A stretch of DNA of 8,680 nucleotides from Chordibacter forsetii (GTDB lineage Bacteria; Verrucomicrobiota; Verrucomicrobiia; Opitutales; Seribacteraceae): NCBI RefSeq assembly GCF_964187505.1, contig NZ_CAXLML010000147.1, positions 1 to 8,680 of the forward strand, read 5' to 3'. Under the pieces are notes generated by a model. It saw only the letters and a list, made by a program, of their open reading frames with translations, was not told the DNA's origin and searched no databases. The position numbers were made by a program, and so were the translations under genes. Positions 1 to 6,005 of this stretch are shown here, piece by piece (position 1 is the first letter of the stretch; each line of letters begins with the position of its first letter).

Positions 1-296
1 GCTTCATCCAGATCGATCACATCGATGGGGTCTCCGTCTCCCGCCAGGGTTTCCGGAATAAATCCATAATTTCCGGGGTAGGGTAGGAATTGTATAATTC
101 TTTCTTTTCCATCCTTGTAATCTTTTTCCATTTCACCGGTTTCGAAATTGAATTCCCACTTCTGCTTTGTGCCTGCTGGGATTTCGATCCGGAAGAGAAG
201 GGTGTCTCCTTCTACTGATAAGTTACTGTCGTGCGGATGTTTTGCTTTGCTCGTTGAAAAAAGTGTCAACGCGATTAAGGAGAGGCAAAATTTCAT
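1..296 (-). CDS. Secreted-type family I inorganic pyrophosphatase, N-terminal part (runs off the left edge)
   Basis: Hydrolyses pyrophosphate to two phosphates with Mg2+. Reading leftward from ATG at 296-294 gives 98 codons open to the window edge. Residues 87-93 read DGDPIDV, matching the family I signature D-x-D-P-x-D-V, whose three Asp bind metal. Just before it, YPGNYGFIPETL (73-84) supplies the two conserved Tyr. E38, K46, E48 and R66 fall where the catalytic Glu, Lys, Glu and Arg of the E. coli enzyme align by eye. Cytosolic Ppa begins almost directly at the catalytic fold; here a hydrophobic stretch (residues 4-16) ending in Ser-Lys-Ala precedes it, suggesting Sec export to the periplasm. 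An in-frame ATG at 323-321 would add nine residues (MLPFTFFNT); I prefer 296 because Met-Lys before the hydrophobic core is typical of a signal peptide. Neither start has a clear ribosome site. The gene is divergent from the sigma-factor gene. Family assignment is firm; export is inferred. Confidence 0.88.
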   Translation of the reverse strand, partial: MKFCLSLIALTLFSTSKAKHPHDSNLSVEGDTLLFRIEIPAGTKQKWEFNFETGEMEKDYKDGKERIIQFLPYPGNYGFIPETLAGDGDPIDVIDLDE

Positions 297-416
297 GGTA
301 TTAAAAAAAGTGAATGGAAGCATGTTGAAGCAAAATACATCCTATTGCTTAGCAAATTGATCACTGAATGGGAAAAGTTTTGTAAGAATATCAATGGAAT
401 GGGAGTTTAATAATAA
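297..416. promoter_or_regulatory. Divergent intergenic region between the pyrophosphatase and sigma-factor genes
   Basis: This AT-rich 120-bp gap must hold the promoters for both divergent genes. It contains a compact inverted repeat TTGCT-T-AGCAA (345-355), a second pairing of AAGCAA (328-333) with TTGCTT (345-350), and an octamer GAATGGGA twice (366-373 and 397-404), 31 bp or about three helical turns apart. A possible -35 element TTGATC (357-362) is followed 18 bp later by TGTAAG, a poor -10 match, so no promoter is called with confidence. An ECF gene is often autoregulated, so the repeats could be operator or sigma-recognition sites; this is inference. Confidence 0.4.
402..405 (+). promoter_or_regulatory. 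Possible ribosome binding site of the sigma-factor gene
   Basis: GGAG lies 11 bases before the ATG at 417. That spacing is longer than usual, so it is a weak site. An in-frame TAA directly precedes the ATG (414-416), so the start cannot lie further upstream. Confidence 0.35.
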
Positions 417-956
417 ATGAGCGATGAATTGAACACGGATCCAAGAGGTGCATTTCCCAGATTGTGGGCGAAGCATGATCCCGGCATTCGGGCATTTGTT
501 CGTGCCTCCTTGCCGGATCCACATGATCTCGCTGAGGTGATGCAGAATGTCAGTGTGATTGCTTGGAAAAAGTTTTCTGACCTGGAGGATGCTGAGACTG
601 GATTTGGACCTTGGGTATCTGTGATTGCCCGATATGAGATCCTGAAATTTAGGCGTTCCAAGGCGAGGGACCGCTTGGTGCTTGACGAAGATGTGGCGGA
701 GAAACTCCTAGATGAACCCTCAGATAGTTTTTCGACGCGGTCGGAATGGTTGCTTTGTTTAAGTACCTGCTTAAAGAAATTGAAGAAAGATCATCAAAGT
801 CTTCTGCAGGAAGCCTATGCATCCGATATGTCTATCAAGAAACTGGCTGAGCAGAGGAAGAGAAAGCCCAATGCTGTTTACCAGACCCTGTCCCGTTTAA
901 GGTCTGTTTTGGCTGATTGTATTGAGAAGGAAATGTCAATGAAAGGTGCCCAGTGA
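417..956 (+). CDS. ECF RNA polymerase sigma factor, Rhodopirellula/Verrucomicrobium family
   Basis: A 179-residue extracytoplasmic-function sigma factor that directs RNA polymerase to a dedicated promoter set. Region 2 spans about residues 12-85: the DLAEVMQNVSVIAW segment (37-50) is the core-binding helix, and GPWVSVIARYEILKFRR (64-80) is the region 2.3/2.4 segment that contacts the -10 element. The linker is acidic (88-105). Region 4 spans about 113-172, with a helix-turn-helix around SIKKLAEQRKRKPNAVYQTL (139-158) for -35 recognition. Length and pattern fit the PVC-specific sigma family usually encoded next to FecR or LamG membrane proteins. Its stop overlaps the start of the next gene by 4 bp, implying translational coupling and a sigma/anti-sigma-like pairing. 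Family assignment is firm; the regulon is unknown, although the downstream envelope genes are obvious candidates. Confidence 0.93.
   Translation: MSDELNTDPRGAFPRLWAKHDPGIRAFVRASLPDPHDLAEVMQNVSVIAWKKFSDLEDAETGFGPWVSVIARYEILKFRRSKARDRLVLDEDVAEKLLDEPSDSFSTRSEWLLCLSTCLKKLKKDHQSLLQEAYASDMSIKKLAEQRKRKPNAVYQTLSRLRSVLADCIEKEMSMKGAQ
942..946 (+). promoter_or_regulatory. Ribosome binding site deciding the GTG start at 953
   Basis: AAAGG ends six bases before the GTG at 953 and lies inside the end of the sigma-factor gene. It is the best-spaced Shine-Dalgarno-like site in the window and supports the GTG start, which overlaps the sigma-factor TGA (the shared bases read GTGA). Confidence 0.5.
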
Positions 957-2470
957 AGAACAAACACGATAAACTTTTTTACAAATATCTCGATGGCAGG
1001 CTTTCGGAAGAGGAAAAGTCAGAACTCAATAATCTTTTGCGAAAAGACAATGAGGCATGTGAAAGGTTGAAACTCTTAGCCACCGTTTCAGAAGGTTTAA
1101 GCGAGTATTCCTACCATCCTCAAAACAATGTAACCAAGCCGTCCTTAAAATATGTTCCTTGGCTCATAAGTTTGGCGGCATCTATTGTTGCGGTGCTTTC
1201 ATTTTTAAAACCTGAAGCAACACCTGACTTTCCAAAATTAGAAGTCTCTACCCCTCAAACTCCTTTTTATGCTTTGCTGGTTGATCAAGCCGGAGCGGGG
1301 TTTGCGGATGGTGCAGGTCCAGACCAAGTTAGATTCAAGAAGGGGTTTTACCAATTGGATGATGGGGTCATTCATTTAAGGTTTAGCAACGGAGTAGACA
1401 CTGTGATGAGAGCACCAGCTACTTTTGCGATTATGAATGACTCTAACATCCGATTGGATCATGGAGATGTATGGGCAATTGTCCCTGCCGGTGCCGAAGG
1501 TTTTACCATTTCCTCTCCCAGTATTGATTACGAAGATCGTGGCACTGAATTTGCCATCTCGGTGGATGGTGAAAAAAGATCGAGTACTTTACATGTAATC
1601 GATGGCCAGGTCGATGCAAGGAATCCAAAATCCAGTGAGTTACTATCTTCAGTATTTGAAGGGCAATCCACCGAATTTTCGGACGGGGAATTAATACCAG
1701 TTAAAACTCCTGACCTAAGTAAATTTCCCAGCCCCAATTCAATCGGGTATTTACGCTGGCAGGAACAGCATAGCTTTTACACCAATCAATCGGATGAATT
1801 GATCGGTTATTTTCCCTTTTTTGAAGAGCCTCAATTGAAGAACTATTCAACCAACCCAATTGCCGGTAATGGGGGGATTCATGGTGCGAGATGGGTAACG
1901 GGGCGCTGGCCTGGCAAAAAGGCCCTGTTGTTCGATCGCGATGATGATTATGTGGAGTTTAATATAACCCATGAATTTGATGAATTATCCATGTCGACCT
2001 GGATCAATATTGATCGTTTTGATAAAACCCTAACCTCTGTTTTTGTTTCCAACGACTGGGATGTTCCAGGAGATTTCTTCTGGCAAATGACCCGGTATGG
2101 GCAAATTTGTATGGGCTATCATGGTGGAAATCGAATTAATAAAACAAATACCCAAGTTATTCCAACAGGCCAATGGATCCATCTCTCAGGCTCGGTATCA
2201 ATTCCTCAAAAACGAGTGAAATTATATATAAACGGAGAAATGATGAGTTATGCCGATCTCGATCCTTCTTCCTTCAATAAAATGGTTCCAGGGATGTGCA
2301 GAATGGGCAACTGGCATACCACGAATATAAACGAAGGCAATAAGGTGCGAGCACTATGCGGAAAGATAGACCAGTTTTCGATCTGGCAAAAAGAACTTTC
2401 TCAGGAAGAGGTGGATGAGCTGGTTGAATTAGGGAAAATCAGTGTACTCTGGGCGATGAGTTCCCGATGA
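953..2470 (+). CDS. FecR-domain transmembrane anti-sigma-like protein with C-terminal LamG lectin domain
   Basis: A probable membrane partner of the preceding sigma factor, 505 residues. Residues 1-60 are a cytoplasmic helical segment (YKYLDGRLSEEEKSEL at 10-25) like the N-terminus of FecR-type sigma regulators. One hydrophobic helix follows at about 68-86. Residues 105-250 form a FecR-type domain: GVIHLRFSNGV (138-148), RLDHGDVWAIVP (167-178) and a GTEFAI segment (197-202) fit the family repeats. From about 282 to 495 lies a LamG/concanavalin-like jelly roll, with ALLFDRDDDYVEF (324-336), the strand LSMSTWINI (345-353), the GQWIHLSGS turn (406-414) and the closing GKIDQFSIWQKELSQEEV (470-487). 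The lectin domain would face the periplasm, so a carbohydrate signal is plausible. The start is GTG and overlaps the sigma gene by 4 bp. This gene looks more AT-rich than those downstream (20 G+C in the 60 bases from 2221, a selected line). No TonB receptor is nearby, so iron uptake is unlikely. Confidence 0.87.
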   Translation: MKNKHDKLFYKYLDGRLSEEEKSELNNLLRKDNEACERLKLLATVSEGLSEYSYHPQNNVTKPSLKYVPWLISLAASIVAVLSFLKPEATPDFPKLEVSTPQTPFYALLVDQAGAGFADGAGPDQVRFKKGFYQLDDGVIHLRFSNGVDTVMRAPATFAIMNDSNIRLDHGDVWAIVPAGAEGFTISSPSIDYEDRGTEFAISVDGEKRSSTLHVIDGQVDARNPKSSELLSSVFEGQSTEFSDGELIPVKTPDLSKFPSPNSIGYLRWQEQHSFYTNQSDELIGYFPFFEEPQLKNYSTNPIAGNGGIHGARWVTGRWPGKKALLFDRDDDYVEFNITHEFDELSMSTWINIDRFDKTLTSVFVSNDWDVPGDFFWQMTRYGQICMGYHGGNRINKTNTQVIPTGQWIHLSGSVSIPQKRVKLYINGEMMSYADLDPSSFNKMVPGMCRMGNWHTTNINEGNKVRALCGKIDQFSIWQKELSQEEVDELVELGKISVLWAMSSR

Positions 2471-2498
2471 TATTTCCTTAGTGCTATTTCTTTAGAGT
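2471..2498. repeat. Imperfect 14-bp tandem duplication just after the FecR/LamG stop codon
   Basis: TATTTCCTTAG (2471-2481) recurs as TATTTCTTTAG (2485-2495), ten of eleven bases identical and 14 bp apart. It occupies the start of the 77-bp gap before the cytochrome-like gene. It could be a regulator site or a replication-slippage duplication; nothing in the sequence decides between them. No intrinsic terminator is visible in this gap. Confidence 0.45.
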
Positions 2499-2547
2499 TA
2501 ACATGCCTCTGTTTGTGTTTTTGAATCGATTTTTAACAATTAATACT

Positions 2548-5500
2548 ATGCGTTTCATACCTCTTCCTTTTTTATTAATTCCACTCTTTCTCTTAGCCGA
2601 AGAGAAAGTGGATTTTAATACCCAGATTAAATCCATCCTTTCCAATAAGTGTATTGCCTGTCACGGACCGGATGAAGAGCATCGTGAAGCAGGGCTAAGA
2701 TTGGATACCTTTGACGGTGCGACTGAAGACTTGGGGGGCTATGCCGCCTTGATCCCGGGTGATGCGGACGATAGTGAAATGATTTTCCGGATGGGGCTCG
2801 ATTCTGATGACGAGGAGATCATGCCTCCGAAGGGGAAGGGTGACCCGCTTACTGAAGAGGAAATCGAATTGTTTAGCAAATGGATCAATCAGGGAGGGGA
2901 GTATGATAAGCACTGGTCCTACAAAAAGCCAGTTCGCCCAGCGGCACCTACGGGCATGCATCCTGTGGACCATTTTGTTCAGGAACGATTAAAGCAGGAA
3001 GGACTTAAACCTGCCAACCCTGCTGATAAGCGGACCATTATTCGCCGGGTTTTTCTCGATTTGATTGGGCTTCCTCCCACCCCTGCAGAAGTGGATGCAT
3101 TTGTACAAAGCCAAGACCCCAATGCCTATAATCAATTGATTGATGATTTGCTCGCCCGGCCCGCATTTGGAGAGCACTGGGCGAGAATGTGGCTTGATCT
3201 TGCCCGTTATGCAGACTCCGCAGGATATGCCGATGATGTGCCCCGTACCATCTGGGCGTATCGGGATTATGTGATCCGTGCGTTGAACGAGAATGTACCT
3301 TTTGATCAGTTTACCATCGATCAGTTGGCAGGGGATTTACTGCCCAATCCTACGGATGACCAACTAATTGCCACCGCCTTTCACCGCAATACCCAGACCA
3401 ACAATGAGGGAGGAACCAATGATGAGGAGTTCCGTAATGTTGCGGTAGTCGACCGGGTAAACACCACCTTTGCCACCTGGATGGGAACCACCATGGCCTG
3501 TGCCCAGTGTCATACCCATAAGTATGACCCAATCACTCATGAGGAATATTTTCAGGTTTTTGACATCCTTAACCAAACTGAGGATTCGGACAAAAAGGAT
3601 GAGCGTCCGGTTTACTCCATTTATTCTGACCATCAGAAAAAGAGACAATCGGACCTGAAAAATAAGATATCTGAATTAGAGAGATCCCTTAAACCATCTG
3701 CTGAGAATGAGCTCCTGCTGGCAGAACTGAAAAAATGGGAAATTGAGCAAAAGCAAACCAAGTGGGATGCCTTGGTTCCCACAAAAGGAGCCGCTCAATC
3801 TGGTGCAGATTTAAACATCTCTGAGGACGGAACCGTTTTTGTATCGGGTGCAAAAAAGCCATTGGAAGAATATGAACTCTCCGCTATTTCATCGATGGAT
3901 AAAATCACTGCCGTTAGAATTGATCTTCTCAAGGACGCTCGATTGCCCCACAACGGCCCAAGCCGCATACACAACATGGTTCTCAATGAACTGATTCTCA
4001 ACTCCTTTGGTGATGCGGCAGAGAAAGGCAGTGCCAAGCGTGGTCGTTTTGTGCGTTTGGAACTGCCCGGTAAGCACAAGCTTTTACATATCGCAGAAGT
4101 ACAGGCTTTTGTGGGGGACGTAAATGTTGCTCTTAAAGGCAAGGCTACCCAGAGTTCCACCGACTATGGCGGGGATGCCAAATTGGCGATCGATGGAAAT
4201 GTGGACGGGAATTACAATTCCAAGAGTGTTACTCACACCGCTAACTCGGATGAGGAGCCATGGCTGGAGATTGATTTAGGCAAGGAGTATGACCTTACGA
4301 AAATTGCTGTATGGAATCGTACCGACAATAAGCTGTACGCCCGTCTGGATGGATTCCGCTTACAGGTATTGGACGAAGAAAGGGTAATTCTCTGGGAAAA
4401 GACTTACAGCAAGGCCCCCCAGAGAGAGGCCATTGAATCATTGGACGGAGCCACCACCGCTCGCTTTGCCCGAGCTACTGCCAGCTATGAGCAAAATAAT
4501 TTCACTGTGGATGAAGCGATTGATGGGAAGCAGGGCCAGGAATCTGGCTGGGCAATCGCTGGCGGGCAGGGTAGGAACCACTACGCAATATTTGAGCTAA
4601 AGGATCCATTGCCCGGTGGAGTGCTCAATTTCCGCCTCGTTCAGAATTATCCCAACCATGCAATTGGCAAGTTCCGTTTGTCTGTAACCAATGCGAAAAA
4701 TCCAGCCTTGGCCTTTTCCCAATCTCTCACCTCGATTCTGGATAAGCCCACCGAAAAGAGATCGCCGCAGGAACAGAAGCAACTGTTGGATTATTTTGTT
4801 AAGCAAGGGCCAGCCACCCAACGAATCAGGGAGCAGGTCGCATCTCTTCGCAACCAGCTTAACCAGATCAAGCCATCCGCAACTGTGCCCATGCTAAAGG
4901 AGGTAGTGGAAGCCAATCGACGGGAGTCCTTCATTCATTTACGTGGTTCCTACCTTAGCAAGGGACCAATTGTTCGTGCAGGGTTTCCCTCAGCCTTAGC
5001 ACCCAAGCTCAAAAATATTGATACCCCTAACCGGCTCGATCTTGCGAAATGGTTAATACAGGACGACAACCCCTTGACTCCTCGGGTAACCGCCAATCGA
5101 TTCTGGGAAAAAATATTTGGAATCGGGCTGGTTGCTACCAGTGAAGAGTTTGGTGCTCAGGGGGAGTTGCCCAGCCATCCCAAACTCCTCGACTGGTTGG
5201 CCACCGAAATCGTGGCGATGGATTGGGATGTGAAAGCATTTCTTAAATTGTTAGTTACCTCGGATACCTACCGTCAGAATTCACATGTTACCGATAAGAT
5301 GGCAGCGATGGATCCGAATAACCGCTTGCTTGCCCGCGGACCCCGCTTGCGTTTGTCTGCCGAAATGGTCCGCGATCAGGCATTGGCAGTTGCCGGATTG
5401 CTCAGTTCAAAAATGTATGGTCATCCTGTGAAACCCCCGCAACCCAATATGGGCCTTAAAGCAGCCTTTGGTAGTGGAATCGATTGGAAAACCAGCAAGG

Positions 5501-5967
5501 GGGAAGACCGCTATCGTCGTGGTATTTACACTACCTGGCGCCGCTCCAACCCCTACCCATCGATGGCTACCTTTGATGCTCCGAACCGGGAAGTATGTTC
5601 GGTCCGCCGTGACCGTACCAATACTCCTCTGCAGGCTTTGGTAACTTTGAACGATCCTGTCTATGTGGAAGCCGCTCAATCTCTTGCCCGTGCCATGAAG
5701 ACAAGAGGTAATAGCCCAGCTGAGCAGCTGGAAAAAGGTTTTGAGATCTGCCTTTCCCGCAACCCAAGCAAAGAGGAACTTGATCGCTTGGTTGCTCTTT
5801 ATGAGGAAGTTCGAAGCGATTATTCCAAAGACCTGGAACTTGCCCGCAAAATGGCCACTGATCCTATCGGGCCAGCTCCCAAAGACTCCAATCTTGCTGA
5901 CCTTGCGGCTTTAACTGTTGCAGGGAACATCATGCTCAACCTCGATGAAATGATGATGAAAAGGTAA
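2548..5967 (+). CDS. PSCyt1-PSCyt2-PSD1 cytochrome-like protein (DUF1549/DUF1553) with inserted F-type-lectin-like domain
   Basis: A 1139-residue exported protein typical of PVC bacteria, of unestablished biochemical function. Residues 1-17 are a signal peptide (MRFIPLPFLLIPLFLLA) before AEEKVDF. PSCyt1 (about 20-125) has a haem c motif CIACH (35-39) and a likely distal Met in IMPPKGKGDPLT (from 91). PSCyt2/DUF1549 (about 138-350) has the family segment FGEHWARMWLDLARYADS and a second CxxCH, CAQCH (318-322). Residues 362-408 look coiled-coil. A beta-sandwich segment (about 412-720) is interrupted by a discoidin/F-type-lectin-like domain (about 497-620). PSD1/DUF1553 starts near NRLDLAKWL (828) and runs to about 1100, and the C-terminus ends with the usual LNLDE motif, so the protein is complete. 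An in-frame ATG at 2503 would put 15 residues ahead of the signal peptide and is rejected. No Shine-Dalgarno sequence precedes 2548. The DUF1501 partner follows after 38 bp. Confidence 0.92.
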   Translation: MRFIPLPFLLIPLFLLAEEKVDFNTQIKSILSNKCIACHGPDEEHREAGLRLDTFDGATEDLGGYAALIPGDADDSEMIFRMGLDSDDEEIMPPKGKGDPLTEEEIELFSKWINQGGEYDKHWSYKKPVRPAAPTGMHPVDHFVQERLKQEGLKPANPADKRTIIRRVFLDLIGLPPTPAEVDAFVQSQDPNAYNQLIDDLLARPAFGEHWARMWLDLARYADSAGYADDVPRTIWAYRDYVIRALNENVPFDQFTIDQLAGDLLPNPTDDQLIATAFHRNTQTNNEGGTNDEEFRNVAVVDRVNTTFATWMGTTMACAQCHTHKYDPITHEEYFQVFDILNQTEDSDKKDERPVYSIYSDHQKKRQSDLKNKISELERSLKPSAENELLLAELKKWEIEQKQTKWDALVPTKGAAQSGADLNISEDGTVFVSGAKKPLEEYELSAISSMDKITAVRIDLLKDARLPHNGPSRIHNMVLNELILNSFGDAAEKGSAKRGRFVRLELPGKHKLLHIAEVQAFVGDVNVALKGKATQSSTDYGGDAKLAIDGNVDGNYNSKSVTHTANSDEEPWLEIDLGKEYDLTKIAVWNRTDNKLYARLDGFRLQVLDEERVILWEKTYSKAPQREAIESLDGATTARFARATASYEQNNFTVDEAIDGKQGQESGWAIAGGQGRNHYAIFELKDPLPGGVLNFRLVQNYPNHAIGKFRLSVTNAKNPALAFSQSLTSILDKPTEKRSPQEQKQLLDYFVKQGPATQRIREQVASLRNQLNQIKPSATVPMLKEVVEANRRESFIHLRGSYLSKGPIVRAGFPSALAPKLKNIDTPNRLDLAKWLIQDDNPLTPRVTANRFWEKIFGIGLVATSEEFGAQGELPSHPKLLDWLATEIVAMDWDVKAFLKLLVTSDTYRQNSHVTDKMAAMDPNNRLLARGPRLRLSAEMVRDQALAVAGLLSSKMYGHPVKPPQPNMGLKAAFGSGIDWKTSKGEDRYRRGIYTTWRRSNPYPSMATFDAPNREVCSVRRDRTNTPLQALVTLNDPVYVEAAQSLARAMKTRGNSPAEQLEKGFEICLSRNPSKEELDRLVALYEEVRSDYSKDLELARKMATDPIGPAPKDSNLADLAALTVAGNIMLNLDEMMMKR
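4036..4407 (+). other. Discoidin / F-type-lectin-like domain nested in the cytochrome-like protein
   Basis: Residues 497-620 of the 2548-5967 product. The sequence shows a FVRLELPGKHKLLHIAEVQAF strand pair (501-521), then NVALKGKATQSS (526-537), AIDGNVDG, a THT motif with H563, PWLEIDLG (571-578), and NRTD (590-593) followed by R599 L600. This order matches the eel-fucolectin/tachylectin branch of the F5/8 type C fold, which binds fucose through His and two Arg. As I recall it, the classical spacing is His, 26 residues, Arg-x-Asp, 4 residues, Arg or Lys. Here the gaps are 27 and 5, one longer each, so fucose binding is uncertain. The domain sits between two halves of another beta-sandwich: LNELIL before it, and ARFARATASYEQ (638-649) with AIDG and GWAI after it. 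Confidence 0.72.
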
Positions 5968-5998
5968 TTCACTCTTCTCTCTTCCATTTTCACTCTTC
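5968..5998. repeat. Ten-base direct repeat in a G-free pyrimidine-rich spacer
   Basis: TTCACTCTTC occurs at 5968-5977 and again at 5989-5998, 21 bp apart, about two helical turns. The whole 38-base spacer between the cytochrome-like gene and the DUF1501 gene (5968-6005) has no G, only five A, and otherwise C and T, so no Shine-Dalgarno sequence can exist there. Initiation at 6006 must rely on an unstructured leader, on coupling, or on another mechanism. Whether the repeat itself has a role cannot be seen. Confidence 0.5.
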
Positions 5999-6005
5999 AC
6001 ATCTC

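Noticed and set aside
148..360. Plus-strand 70-codon open frame at the left edge
   Set aside because: It lies antisense to the pyrophosphatase coding region, has no recognisable domain, and the minus-strand frame carries the full family signature.
357..386. Sigma-70-like promoter TTGATC and TGTAAG for the sigma-factor gene
   Set aside because: The -10 match is poor and such hexamers are expected by chance in AT-rich DNA; mentioned only within the intergenic entry.
953..2470. FecI/FecR-type iron-siderophore regulation
   Set aside because: No TonB-dependent receptor or iron-transport gene is present, and the FecR part is fused to a LamG domain; the sigma factor fits the PVC-specific family better.
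3795..4160. Minus-strand open frame of 121 codons inside the cytochrome-like gene
   Set aside because: Its product has no recognisable domain and it lies wholly within a strongly conserved gene on the other strand.
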